This document shows positions 36,153 through 44,634 of a DNA stretch of 64,000 bases, one piece after another. Position numbers and translations under genes: made by a program. The stretch's first letter is position 1. Each line of letters starts with the position of its first letter. Origin of the DNA: Brevibacterium sp. RIT 803 (GTDB taxonomy: Bacteria; Actinomycetota; Actinomycetes; Actinomycetales; Brevibacteriaceae); the NCBI RefSeq assembly GCF_016892625.1, contig NZ_JAFEMW010000001.1:992001-1056000 (forward strand), read 5' to 3'. The notes beneath the pieces were generated by a model. It ran no database searches. It was not told the DNA's origin and saw only the letters and a program-made list of their open reading frames with translations.

Positions 36153-36908
36153 ATGACTACAGCAAACGATACCGACATCGAAGCCACACTCCTCGTTGTC
36201 GACGATGAGCCCAATATCCGCGAACTCCTCTCGACCAGCCTGCGCTTCGCGGGCTTCGACGTCGTCTCGGCGGCAAACGGCGCCGAAGCACTTCGCCTGG
36301 CCGAGCAGACCAACCCCGACCTCCTCGTCCTCGACGTCATGCTGCCGGACATGGACGGCTTCACGGTCACGCGTCGCCTCCGCCAGATCGGCATGAATGC
36401 TCCAGTCGTGTTCCTCACCGCCCGTGACGACACCTCGGATAAGATCACCGGCCTCACCGTCGGCGGCGATGACTACGTGACGAAGCCCTTCAGCCTCGAA
36501 GAGGTCGTCGCCCGCATCCGTGCCGTGCTGCGTCGGACCCGCAGCCTCGAAGACGAAGAGAACGCTGTCATCATGGCCGGCGACCTCGAACTCGATGACG
36601 ACACTCACGAGGTGCGTCGCTCCGGCATCCTCATCGACCTCTCCCCCACCGAGTTCAAGCTGCTGCGCTATCTCATGCTCAATACGAACCGGGTGCTCTC
36701 GAAGTCCCAGATCCTCGACCATGTCTGGGAATACGACTTCGGCGGGGACACCGGAATCGTCGAATCCTACATCTCATACCTGCGCCGCAAGATCGACGTG
36801 ACGCCGGAAACGGACGCCGCCGGACACCCCGTCGAGATGGAGTGGACACCGATGATTCAGACCAAGCGCGGCGTGGGCTACATGCTGCGCACACCGGAAT
36901 CCAAGTAG
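36153..36908 (+). CDS. PhoP-like OmpR-family response regulator
   Basis: 251 residues. The receiver domain shows LLVVDDEPNIRELL (acidic pocket), phospho-acceptor Asp in LLVLDVMLPDMDGF, and the switch FLTARDDTSDKI...GGDDYVTKPFSLEEVVARIR. The winged-helix DNA-binding domain has LELDDDTHEVRRSG, DLSPTEFKLLRYLM and DHVWEYDFGGD...VESYISYLRRKID. The sequence is closest by memory to M. tuberculosis PhoP. Genes for a kinase and an HtrA protease follow on the same strand, giving an envelope-stress operon. Confidence 0.93.
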   Translation: MTTANDTDIEATLLVVDDEPNIRELLSTSLRFAGFDVVSAANGAEALRLAEQTNPDLLVLDVMLPDMDGFTVTRRLRQIGMNAPVVFLTARDDTSDKITGLTVGGDDYVTKPFSLEEVVARIRAVLRRTRSLEDEENAVIMAGDLELDDDTHEVRRSGILIDLSPTEFKLLRYLMLNTNRVLSKSQILDHVWEYDFGGDTGIVESYISYLRRKIDVTPETDAAGHPVEMEWTPMIQTKRGVGYMLRTPESK

Positions 36909-36926
36909 TCGGTCAAGCTCAGGCGC

Positions 36927-36932
36927 TAGATT
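36927..36932 (+). promoter_or_regulatory. Candidate internal -10 box (TAGATT) before the kinase gene
   Basis: TAGATT with a 6-base spacer to GTG 36939 inside the 30-bp gap after the response regulator gene. It could give extra kinase transcripts. Confidence 0.35.
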
Positions 36933-36938
36933 ACTCAC

Positions 36939-38807
36939 GTGGTAAAAGAATCCCGTCCCACCAGACCCGGCTTCTGGGAAGAATGGTCGCTGACTACCAA
37001 GCTGCTGGCCATCATGATGCTGCTCATGCTGCTCGTTCTCTCGGGGACGAGCGCCTGGGTGCTCGAGAACCTTCGCGACAGCCTCGTCGAACGCACCGAT
37101 GAGAGACTCATCAATGCCTCGGAGACGCTTGCGAAGCAGGCCTATCAGGATGTGTTCCAGCCTGCCCAGCTGCAGTCGTCTTCATCGTCGAGCAAGGACC
37201 AGTCAGCGGACTCGGACAGCAGTGACGGGACGGAATCCTCAGCAGGCACTCCCACCACCATCGATTCGAGCTCGTGGGACGAGCTCAAGAGCCTCATGCC
37301 CGGAGGCTTCTACGTCCAGTTCTATGACACGAGCGGCAAACCGATCAGCGATCCCGTGGCTCCCGAGCCGGGCAACAGCCCGGTTCTGCCGAAGATCAAC
37401 GAGTCGAAGGTCTACGCGCAGGGCGGTGAGCCTTTCACTGTGCCCGGGAGTACCTCACAATGGCGGGCGCGAGCGATGAAGGTCCAGAACACGGATGTGC
37501 TCGTCTCGATCGCAGTGCCCTTCGACCGCGAGATCGACAACATCAACGAGCGGGCCCGCAACACGATGATCGGCATCGGACTGCTCGCATTGGCCATGGT
37601 GGCAGGTGTCGGATACTGGGCGATCAACAACACCTTCCGCCCATTGCGCGACATCGAGAAGACTGCTTCACGGATTGCCGCGGGCGACCTGAGTCAGAGG
37701 GTGCCGACCTTCCCCCGCAACACGGAACTCGGTCGCCTGTCGGGTGCACTGAACACGATGCTGGGGCGAATCGAGGACTCCTTCGACGGGCAGACGCGAT
37801 CGGAGAAGCGCATTCGCCAGTTCGTCTCCGATGCCTCGCACGAACTGCGCACACCGCTGGTGACCATTCGCGGCTATGCCGAGCTCTACCGGCAGGGCGC
37901 GATCACGAAATCCGATGACATCGGAAACGCCATGGAACGCATGGAGTCCGAAGCCAAACGCATGGGCGTCCTCGTCGACGACCTCGTCGTCCTCGCCCGT
38001 CTCGATGAGCAGCGACCCGCCGAGATCGGTCCCATCGACCTCCACCGGATCGCTCGCGACGCCGCCGCCGACGCAGCTGCTCAAGCACCTGACCGGGACA
38101 TCAGCTTCATCGGCCTCGACGGGGAAGATGCCCAGCCCGTGCCGATGATCAGGGGCTCGGAATCGAAGATCCGCCAGGTCATCGTCAACCTTGCCGGCAA
38201 CGCTGTCCGCCACACTCCCGAGCACACCGCCATCGAGTTCGCCGTCGGTGTCGTCGGTGGCCGCACCGGGGTGACTGCGGAGTCCACGGATCCGTCGAAT
38301 GGTCAGGACACCGGCTCCAAGACCGGAGCGAACAAGACGGTGGCGAATAGGGCTGCGGCGAAGGACAAATCCCGCGAACGCGGATTCGTCACCGGCGGTG
38401 TCCGCATCTTCCGCCGAGGCGACTCGAACGGCAACGATCAGAACGACGCCCAGGCCCCCACCGGCATTGTGCCCGATATGACTGCGGCCGGGTCCATCAC
38501 CGTCGACGATTCGCTGCGCGGATTCCCCAACGGACGAGTCAGGCTCGAAGTTCGCGACCACGGCGACGGGATCGATCCCGAGGTCGTTCCTCGGATCTTC
38601 GAGCGTTTCTACCGCCTCGACGTCTCCCGGACTCGCGACACCGGCGGGTCGGGCCTCGGACTCTCCATCGTCAAGGCGATCGTGGAGAACCATCACGGCT
38701 CGATCACAGTGCACCAGACACCGGGCGGCGGTGCGACGTTCCGCATCGATCTGCCCATCTCAGAAACTGAAGACAGCGCTCCGGACGCACGAAAGGACGA
38801 GCGATGA
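36939..38807 (+). CDS. HAMP-containing sensor histidine kinase with ATPase-domain insert
   Basis: 622 residues from GTG 36939. TM1 about 21-43; an extracytoplasmic sensor (44-208) with a Ser/Asp run (80-112); TM2 about 210-229; HAMP about 230-285; HisKA with His301 in FVSDASHELRTPLVTIRGYA; HATPase_c with N box NLAGNAVRHTP (Asn421), G1 DHGDGID (540-546), F box FERFYRL and G2 GGSGLGLSIV. Between N box and G1 lies an insert of about 90 residues (440-531) rich in Gly/Asn/Lys/Arg. It overlaps the protease gene by ATGA. Partner of the preceding PhoP-like regulator. Confidence 0.92.
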   Translation: MVKESRPTRPGFWEEWSLTTKLLAIMMLLMLLVLSGTSAWVLENLRDSLVERTDERLINASETLAKQAYQDVFQPAQLQSSSSSSKDQSADSDSSDGTESSAGTPTTIDSSSWDELKSLMPGGFYVQFYDTSGKPISDPVAPEPGNSPVLPKINESKVYAQGGEPFTVPGSTSQWRARAMKVQNTDVLVSIAVPFDREIDNINERARNTMIGIGLLALAMVAGVGYWAINNTFRPLRDIEKTASRIAAGDLSQRVPTFPRNTELGRLSGALNTMLGRIEDSFDGQTRSEKRIRQFVSDASHELRTPLVTIRGYAELYRQGAITKSDDIGNAMERMESEAKRMGVLVDDLVVLARLDEQRPAEIGPIDLHRIARDAAADAAAQAPDRDISFIGLDGEDAQPVPMIRGSESKIRQVIVNLAGNAVRHTPEHTAIEFAVGVVGGRTGVTAESTDPSNGQDTGSKTGANKTVANRAAAKDKSRERGFVTGGVRIFRRGDSNGNDQNDAQAPTGIVPDMTAAGSITVDDSLRGFPNGRVRLEVRDHGDGIDPEVVPRIFERFYRLDVSRTRDTGGSGLGLSIVKAIVENHHGSITVHQTPGGGATFRIDLPISETEDSAPDARKDER

Positions 38808-40894
38808 GCAGCAACGACCCTAACAATCAGGGCAACAACTCCGACAACAGGGGACGGCACGGGGATCAGGACCACCGGACGTTCCCCACCGATGGCTCAC
38901 GCGAATCCTCAGACAACCCCCGCAACTCACCTGCAGGACCCCAGGGCTCTATGGAGGGCTCCCGCCGCTCGGCAGAGGTCCCACGGACCTTCCCGAACGG
39001 TGCGAACGGTCCGAACGGCTCGAATGGTCCTGCTCGGGTCAGTCCACCAGTTGCGCCTTCGACCCGCCCGAGCGGCCCTGAACAGAGTCCGAGCCAAAGC
39101 GGCAATACGGGTCAGGACCAGGCACCGACACAGAATCAGGCTCCGTGGCAGGGACAGGACCCGAGGCAGGGACAGAATCTTCCTCAGATGCAGCCGACTC
39201 GTGCTCAACCCCCTGTGGACCCACAGGCACGGTACCCAGGCGCAACGGGTCAGACCAGGCCATCAGAACAGCCCGGCGCAGCGGGTCAGACTGGCACAGC
39301 GAGTCAGGCTGGGCAGCCAGCGTATGGTCCCGGCCAGAACGACAACGGACCCCAGCGCCATGACCACGGGCCCGACAACGGCAGCAACGGTCAGTACAGC
39401 CACCCCTATGCCGGAGCCGGCTCACCCGACCGTGCAGCGCAGGCCGGACAGAACTCCCCCTCTGACACGAACCCGTATGGCACTGCGTACTCTCAGGGAA
39501 CCGGGCAGCCAGCAGCAGGCACAGGCGTTGGTGCGGCGGCAGGAGCGGGTGCTGGTGCGGCGGCAGGCACAGGAGCGACCGCATACGGCCAATTCGGCAA
39601 TCAGCCGAACCAGAGCGGTTACCCCACGTCCGATTATCCAGGATTCCAGCCCGGACCTGGCAGCCCCGGCGGGCCCGGCGCCCCAGGTTCGCCCGCTGGA
39701 CCTGGCACACCCGCTGGACCTGGCACACCCGGTGGACCTGGCGCACCCGGATGGCCAGGACCCTACGGAGGCGAAGCACCACCTCGGCGGGAGAAGCGCG
39801 GACCGGGTTGGGGTGCGACAATCGCCATCGCGCTGATCGCTGCTCTGCTGGGCGGAGGCGCAGCCTTCGGCGGAAGCTACGCGCTCAGCGCCTTCGGGGG
39901 AGAGGATTCGCGCAAGGTCGCCGATCAGACCATCGAAACCCCGGACTGGACCGAGGTCGCCAAGCAGACTTCCCAGAGCGTCGTCTCGATCCAGGTCGGC
40001 ACCAATGGACAGGTGCAGGGACTGGGATCAGGTTCGATCTACGACGACCAGGGACACGTCATCACGAACAACCACGTGGTCGCCCCGGCCGACACCCCCT
40101 CCGGCGAAATCGCTGTGACGATGAAGAACGGGGGAACGATGAAGGCAGAGATCGTCGGCCGCGATCCTTCGACCGACATCGCAGTCATCAAGCTCGACCA
40201 AGTCCCGAAGGACGCTGGTCCGCTCCCTGTCGGCGATTCGAAGAAGATGAAGGTGGGAGACCCGGTGATGGCATTGGGCAACCCCCTCGGTCTCGCGGAC
40301 TCGGTCACCACCGGCATCGTCTCGGCCCTCGACCGCCCCGTCTCCACAGAGAACATCGGCGAGGACGCGACCTCACAGGAGAAGGAGATGACGATCACGA
40401 ACGCCATCCAGACGGATGCCGCGATCAACCCCGGCAACTCCGGCGGTCCGCTCGTGGACGGTGACGGCAACTTCATCGGCGTGAACTCCGCTGCGGCCTC
40501 ACTGAGCCAGGCCGGTGAAGGCGGGCAGTCCGGATCGATCGGCATCGGGTTCGCCATCCCCGCCTCACAAGCCGTGATGATCGCCGATCAGCTCATCTCA
40601 AGCGGCAAGGCGCTGCATCCCTTCCTGGGCATCACGCTCACAGACGGACAGATCAACAACGGCGGCACCACGCAGGGCAGTGCGAAGGTGCAGTCGGTGC
40701 AGTCCGGATCGCCGGCCGACAAGGCAGGCTTCAAGGACGGCGACGACATCGTCTCCGTGGCTGGAACCAAGGTGAACAACGCGATCGCTCTGCGGGCACT
40801 CGTCCGAGCACAGCCGACAAACTCCCCTGTCGACTTCACCGTCATCCGCGGCGGCCAGGAGCAGACGTTGAAGACGACGCTCGAGCTGAAGTAG
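38804..40894 (+). CDS. Membrane-anchored HtrA-type (S1C) serine protease with PDZ domain
   Basis: 696 residues. Residues 1-330 are an unusually long cytoplasmic tail, Gln/Asn/Pro/Gly-rich and ending in collagen-like GPGTPAGPGTPGG units. A membrane helix (about 338-361) leads to a trypsin-like domain with His424 (TNNHVVAP), Asp458 (STDIAVIKLD) and Ser546 (INPGNSGGPL), then a PDZ domain (FLGITLTDGQ, SPADKAGFKDGDDIV). It degrades or refolds damaged exported proteins. The arrangement regulator-kinase-protease parallels MprAB-PepD, though the regulator here looks PhoP-like. Confidence 0.94.
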   Translation: MSSNDPNNQGNNSDNRGRHGDQDHRTFPTDGSRESSDNPRNSPAGPQGSMEGSRRSAEVPRTFPNGANGPNGSNGPARVSPPVAPSTRPSGPEQSPSQSGNTGQDQAPTQNQAPWQGQDPRQGQNLPQMQPTRAQPPVDPQARYPGATGQTRPSEQPGAAGQTGTASQAGQPAYGPGQNDNGPQRHDHGPDNGSNGQYSHPYAGAGSPDRAAQAGQNSPSDTNPYGTAYSQGTGQPAAGTGVGAAAGAGAGAAAGTGATAYGQFGNQPNQSGYPTSDYPGFQPGPGSPGGPGAPGSPAGPGTPAGPGTPGGPGAPGWPGPYGGEAPPRREKRGPGWGATIAIALIAALLGGGAAFGGSYALSAFGGEDSRKVADQTIETPDWTEVAKQTSQSVVSIQVGTNGQVQGLGSGSIYDDQGHVITNNHVVAPADTPSGEIAVTMKNGGTMKAEIVGRDPSTDIAVIKLDQVPKDAGPLPVGDSKKMKVGDPVMALGNPLGLADSVTTGIVSALDRPVSTENIGEDATSQEKEMTITNAIQTDAAINPGNSGGPLVDGDGNFIGVNSAAASLSQAGEGGQSGSIGIGFAIPASQAVMIADQLISSGKALHPFLGITLTDGQINNGGTTQGSAKVQSVQSGSPADKAGFKDGDDIVSVAGTKVNNAIALRALVRAQPTNSPVDFTVIRGGQEQTLKTTLELK

Positions 40895-40897
40895 CAC

Positions 40898-40940
40898 CAC
40901 TTGAGTGCAGATCGTTGTGGATGACGATCTCACTTAAGTG
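40898..40940 (+). terminator. Long hairpin after the HtrA gene
   Basis: CACTTGAGTG-C-AGATCGT pairs with ACGATCT-CACTTAAGTG (17 pairs, one bulged C, one G-U) around an 8-base loop, four bases after the stop codon. Confidence 0.75.
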
Positions 40941-40946
40941 AATTGA

Positions 40947-40977
40947 GGGTGTGGACAGCCAAGCACTGTCCACACCC
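40947..40977 (+). terminator. Second perfect hairpin after the HtrA gene
   Basis: GGGTGTGGACAG and CTGTCCACACCC form a perfect 12-bp stem with a 7-base loop, followed by TCTTCC. With the preceding hairpin it makes a double terminator. Confidence 0.8.
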
Positions 40978-41075
40978 TCTTCCAATGGGCTTCTTCGAAC
41001 ACGAGTGAACCGCGATGCTGGGATGAGACCTGGTGCCTCGTTCCGAGCTCCGGTGCCCCACCGTTAGGAGAAGTC

Positions 41076-41363
41076 ATGAGTTTCGAAGTCGATGCCGAAC
41101 GCGTCTCATCCGCAGCCGCCGCCACAGCAGGGACCTCCCGCACCCTCGTTGCAGAATCCAATACCATGCTGAGGAATCTTCTGGCCCTGCAGGAGTGTTG
41201 GAAGGGGAGTGCGGCACAGAACTTCCAGACGGTCATCAACGAGTGGGAAGGCGCTCAGAAGCAGCTGTTCGAATCGCTGACCTCGATCCACGGGGCCCTC
41301 AACACGGCGGCCGCGCAGTACTCGGAGGTCGAGGCTGCCAACTCCCGACTCTTCGCTCCGTGA
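41076..41363 (+). CDS. WXG100-family protein (EsxA-like)
   Basis: 95 residues, the classic length. It forms a helix-turn-helix hairpin with the W-x-G turn at Trp42-Lys43-Gly44 (CWKGSAAQNF) and a C-terminal YSEVE that matches the YxxxD/E secretion signal. TAGGAGAAG precedes ATG 41076. Such proteins are exported as dimers by type VII (ESX) machines. No ESX ATPase or membrane component is in this window, so it is an orphan substrate or has an intracellular role. It lies 202 bp upstream of pspA on the same strand. Confidence 0.9.
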   Translation: MSFEVDAERVSSAAAATAGTSRTLVAESNTMLRNLLALQECWKGSAAQNFQTVINEWEGAQKQLFESLTSIHGALNTAAAQYSEVEAANSRLFAP

Positions 41364-41565
41364 ACACCGAACATGCACCCCGTCGTTCCCCGCGAATTCC
41401 CGCTGAGGGCATCTGTTCGAGTTCTGTGTCAGCGTCTGGCAAATTGTCAGCCTTTATTAGTAGGCTGATAGCGATAGTTCGCGGCGGTGTCGGCTACGTT
41501 TCTCCAGCTTCGGAGACGAGCGGTCAGCACCGTCGGGTCAAGACCAATGCAGGAGTCGACTACGG

Positions 41566-42312
41566 ATGAGCATCTTCCAAAGGATCGCGGCGATCTTTGG
41601 CGCCAAGGCCAACAAGGCGCTGGACAAAGCCGAGAACCCCAATGAAACTCTCGATTATTCATATCAGAAGCAGCTTGAGCTGCTGCAGAAGGTACGCCGC
41701 GGTGTTGCCGATGTCGCCACCAGCCGCAAGCGCCTCGAACTGCAGATCACTCAGCTCGAACAGCAGCAGAACAAGCTCAGCGGCCAGGCCCAGAAGGCCA
41801 TGGAGATGGGCCGCGAGGACCTTGCCCGTGAAGCACTGACCCGGAAATCGGGTCTGGACCAGCAGATCACCGATCTGCAGGGCCAGCACGAGGGACTGCA
41901 GGGCGAGGAGCAGAAGCTCACGATGGCCTCGCAGCGTCTGCAGGCCAAGGTCGATGCCTTCCGCACCAAAAAGGAGACCCTCAAGGCCACGTACAACGCA
42001 GCAGAGGCGCAGTCGAAGATCGGCGAAGCCTTCTCCGGCATCTCCGAGGAGCTCGGCGACGTCGGACTCGCAGTCCAGCGCGCCGAAGACAAGACCGCTT
42101 CGCTCCAGGCTCGCGCCGGTGCCGTCGACGAGCTCATCGCTTCGGGCGCACTGGAAGATGTCACTGGTTCTTCGAAGGACGACATCAGTGCACAGCTCGA
42201 CGCACTCTCAAGCGACAACGACGTGGAGATGGAGCTCAACCGGATGCGTGACTCGCTGCCGGCATCGTCCAACAAGCAGCAGCAGTCGCTTGAAGGCGAG
42301 GACAAGCAATGA
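41566..42312 (+). CDS. pspA: Phage shock protein A (PspA/IM30 family)
   Basis: 248 residues, an almost continuous coiled coil. The N-terminal amphipathic helix (MSIFQRIAAIFGAKANKALDKAEN) binds membrane, then DYSYQKQLELLQKVRRGVAD and long helices rich in Glu/Gln/Lys follow. PspA forms ESCRT-III-like assemblies that protect stressed membranes. The Ser/Gln-rich C-terminus is longer than in E. coli. A small hairpin (TCAGCCT/AGGCTGA, about 41,450-41,470) lies upstream. It overlaps PspAA by ATGA. Confidence 0.95.
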   Translation: MSIFQRIAAIFGAKANKALDKAENPNETLDYSYQKQLELLQKVRRGVADVATSRKRLELQITQLEQQQNKLSGQAQKAMEMGREDLAREALTRKSGLDQQITDLQGQHEGLQGEEQKLTMASQRLQAKVDAFRTKKETLKATYNAAEAQSKIGEAFSGISEELGDVGLAVQRAEDKTASLQARAGAVDELIASGALEDVTGSSKDDISAQLDALSSDNDVEMELNRMRDSLPASSNKQQQSLEGEDKQ

Positions 42313-42593
42313 TCATCCGCATCATGGGCGAGGGCCAGTTCGACATCGCCGACGTCGACCAGAACCTGTTGCAGACGTATGACAACCAGGTTGAAGACGC
42401 CGTCAACGCCGCCGATGAAGAGGCCGCCCGAAAAGCTCTGCATGCCCTTCACGACTACGTCGTCGGACACGGCAAGCCCGTCTCGGACGACTATCTGGGA
42501 ACGAGTGAGGCCGTCGTGCCGTTCGTCGATGCGACTCTGCAGGAGATCACAGAGCTCCTCACCGGTGAAGGCTTCATCCCAGATCCAGCCTGA
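42309..42593 (+). CDS. PspA-associated protein PspAA
   Basis: 94 residues starting MIIRIMGEGQFDIADVDQNL, the typical start of the PspAA domain that accompanies PspA in actinobacteria and cyanobacteria. It has a short N-terminal strand unit followed by helices (LQTYDNQVEDAVNAADEEAA). It overlaps the end of pspA, so the two are translationally coupled and probably interact. No catalytic motif is visible. Confidence 0.9.
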   Translation: MIIRIMGEGQFDIADVDQNLLQTYDNQVEDAVNAADEEAARKALHALHDYVVGHGKPVSDDYLGTSEAVVPFVDATLQEITELLTGEGFIPDPA

Positions 42594-42680
42594 TCCACAC
42601 AGTTTGATATCGGTGACTCCGGCCCACTGCCTTCATCCAAGGCCGTGGGCCGGAACTGCCACACCCAGAGAGGAACCACG

Positions 42681-43589
42681 ATGAAGAATCGTTTCGTCAA
42701 GGACAACGGACTCACCATGCGTATGGGGTGGACGATCTTCCTGAACGGACTGATCTACGTGATCCTCATCCTCGCCATCTGGTGGATGCTCGGCGGCAGC
42801 ACCGGCGGCGTGATCATCGCGGTCCTCGTCAGCGGCGGCGCGTTCTTCTTCCAGTGGTATTTCTCCGACAAGATCGCGATGAAGGCGATGGGTGCACGAG
42901 AAGTCTCCCCCGAGGAAGCCCCGGAGCTGCACACGATGATCGACCGACTCTGCCAGCTCGCCGATTCGACCAAACCGCGCGTCGCGGTCTCGAACACGGC
43001 CATTCCCAACGCCTTCGCCACCGGCCGTTCGCCGGAGCGCTCGGTCGTGTGCGTGACACGCGGCCTGCTCGAGAAGCTCGACCGCGATGAGGTCGAGGTC
43101 GTGCTGGCACATGAGCTCTCCCACGTGGCTCATCGCGACGTCACCATCATGACAGTCGCCGGAGTCACTGGTGTCGTGGCCGCCCTTATGATGCGAGCCG
43201 GCTACTACATGAGCTTCGGACGATCGAACAACAACGGCGGCGTCCCCATCCAGCTGCTCTTCATCCTCGTCGGTGCCGTCGTCTACGGACTCTCGTTCCT
43301 CCTCATCCGCAGCCTCTCGCGCTACCGCGAGCTTGCCGCCGACAGGGCTGCCGCCATCCTCACCGGTGCACCTTCGACACTGGCCTCTGCGCTGACGAAA
43401 CTCAGCGGCGACATGAGCAAGATCCCGGAGAAGGACCTGCGTGCCTCCTCCTCGGCGAATCATCTGGCGCTCATTCCCGCCGTCAGCGGCAAAGCGGCCC
43501 TCGGACAGCTCTTCTCCACACATCCCTCGCTCGACAAGCGTCTGGAGCAGCTGGCGCGGATCTCCGGGCAGCTCTCACAGCCCCAGTGA
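42681..43589 (+). CDS. htpX: Zinc metalloprotease HtpX
   Basis: 302 residues from ATG 42681 (GAGAGGAA upstream). A membrane-bound M48 peptidase: two N-terminal membrane helices (about 18-58), the zinc site HELSH in VVLAHELSHVAHRDVTIM, two more helices, then SRYRELAADRAAAILTG supplying the third ligand Glu. It degrades damaged membrane proteins. Its position between PspAA and PspAB is a recurrent actinobacterial arrangement linking proteolysis with membrane-stress sensing. Confidence 0.95.
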   Translation: MKNRFVKDNGLTMRMGWTIFLNGLIYVILILAIWWMLGGSTGGVIIAVLVSGGAFFFQWYFSDKIAMKAMGAREVSPEEAPELHTMIDRLCQLADSTKPRVAVSNTAIPNAFATGRSPERSVVCVTRGLLEKLDRDEVEVVLAHELSHVAHRDVTIMTVAGVTGVVAALMMRAGYYMSFGRSNNNGGVPIQLLFILVGAVVYGLSFLLIRSLSRYRELAADRAAAILTGAPSTLASALTKLSGDMSKIPEKDLRASSSANHLALIPAVSGKAALGQLFSTHPSLDKRLEQLARISGQLSQPQ

Positions 43590-43640
43590 CCTTCGTCCCG
43601 CAGACATCAACCGCACTGATCGACATCCACTAGGAGTTTC

Positions 43641-44240
43641 ATGGGTTTCTTCGACGCTCTGTTGGGCCGTTCCAAACCGAAGCGGGCCAACCTCGACGAC
43701 CTCTTCGCACTGCCGCCCGCCGCACTGACGCTCGAAGCCGCAACAGGCTTCAAGCCCACCGGAGTCGGGGCCGTGGCGTTCCGCCAGGTCGAAGGTGCGG
43801 CGTTCCAGTCCGCTGAAACCGAGAGCGTCGCCCTCATCGGCTCGGACCCCGCCGCGAACGTGACCCAGCAGAACGACGGGTTCGGCTACACCTGGCAGGT
43901 GGTCTCCGACACCGACGCCGAGGTGGTCAACCTCGTCACCAATCTGCACGCCGTGAACTCGGCTCTGGTCAGCCAGGGCTTCGACACGATGCTGCTGTGC
44001 TCGACCGTCTACTTCGCGAACCCGGATGGGCGCCGCCTGGCACTTGTCTACCAATACAAGCGCGGCACGTTCTATCCCTTTGCGCAGTCGGGTCCCAAGC
44101 AGCGCGACAATCCCCTTGAGATCCAGGTGCGCGGCGTGCTGTCCAACGAGCTTCCCTTCGAAGAGGACACGTCCAATTGGTCAGCCCTCTGGGATGCTCC
44201 CGGGCTCAATGCCACTCCAGAGGCCAATCAGCAGCCCTGA
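43641..44240 (+). CDS. PspA-associated protein PspAB
   Basis: 199 residues. The N-terminus MGFFDALLGRSKPKRANLDD and FALPPAALTLEAATGFKPTG, with the later RRLALVYQYKRGTFYPFAQ, are the recognisable features of PspAB. It follows htpX by 51 bp and closes the pspA-pspAA-htpX-pspAB unit, ending at a strong bidirectional hairpin. The molecular function is not established. Confidence 0.88.
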   Translation: MGFFDALLGRSKPKRANLDDLFALPPAALTLEAATGFKPTGVGAVAFRQVEGAAFQSAETESVALIGSDPAANVTQQNDGFGYTWQVVSDTDAEVVNLVTNLHAVNSALVSQGFDTMLLCSTVYFANPDGRRLALVYQYKRGTFYPFAQSGPKQRDNPLEIQVRGVLSNELPFEEDTSNWSALWDAPGLNATPEANQQP

Positions 44241-44354
44241 CGTCTTCGCGTCGGCTGCCCTGCGAGTCTCGTTGCAGCGGCCATGAGGGTCTCGCCGGAG
44301 ATGCAGAGCGTCGCTATGACCCATCAGCATGGCCCATAGGCACTGAGATCAACA

Positions 44355-44394
44355 ACGCAGAAGGGACGTCCCCGCGGGGACGTCCCTTCTGCGT
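44355..44394. terminator. Bidirectional terminator between pspAB and the S4-domain gene
   Basis: A 40-base perfect palindrome, arms ACGCAGAAGGGACGTCCCCG and its complement. It separates the converging Psp unit and the minus-strand S4 operon. Confidence 0.85.
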
Positions 44395-44421
44395 CAGATG
44401 CTGTGTTCGTGATTGTCGGGA

Positions 44422-44634
44422 CTATTCGACTGAGACCTCGATGACCTCGCCCAGGGCTTCGACGGTGTCTCCGGGACGGATCGTGGCACCTCGGCGAGTT
44501 TCGACCTCACCGTTGACCACGACTTCGCCGTCGGCAATCATGTCTTTGGCCATCGCGCCGTGTTCGGCGACACCATGGAGTTTGAGCAGCTGACCGAGCT
44601 TGATCGAATCGCCGCGGATCTCAATCGTCTCCAT
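44422..44634 (-). CDS. S4-domain RNA-binding protein (RlbA/YaaA-like)
   Basis: 70 residues, a single S4 domain: METIEIRGDSIKLGQLLKL, the GEVVVNGEVETRRGATIRPG loop, then DTVEALGEVIEVSVE. Small free-standing S4 proteins bind structured RNA and are linked to ribosome assembly or recycling. Its ATG shares a base with the stop of the preceding membrane-protein gene (TGATG), so the two are co-translated. Confidence 0.9.
   Translation of the reverse strand: METIEIRGDSIKLGQLLKLHGVAEHGAMAKDMIADGEVVVNGEVETRRGATIRPGDTVEALGEVIEVSVE

Noticed and set aside
38892-39836. 314-codon plus-strand open frame within the HtrA N-terminal region
   Set aside because: Arg/Pro/Ala-rich alternative frame of a low-complexity coding region; the HtrA frame overlaps the kinase stop as ATGA and continues into the protease domain.
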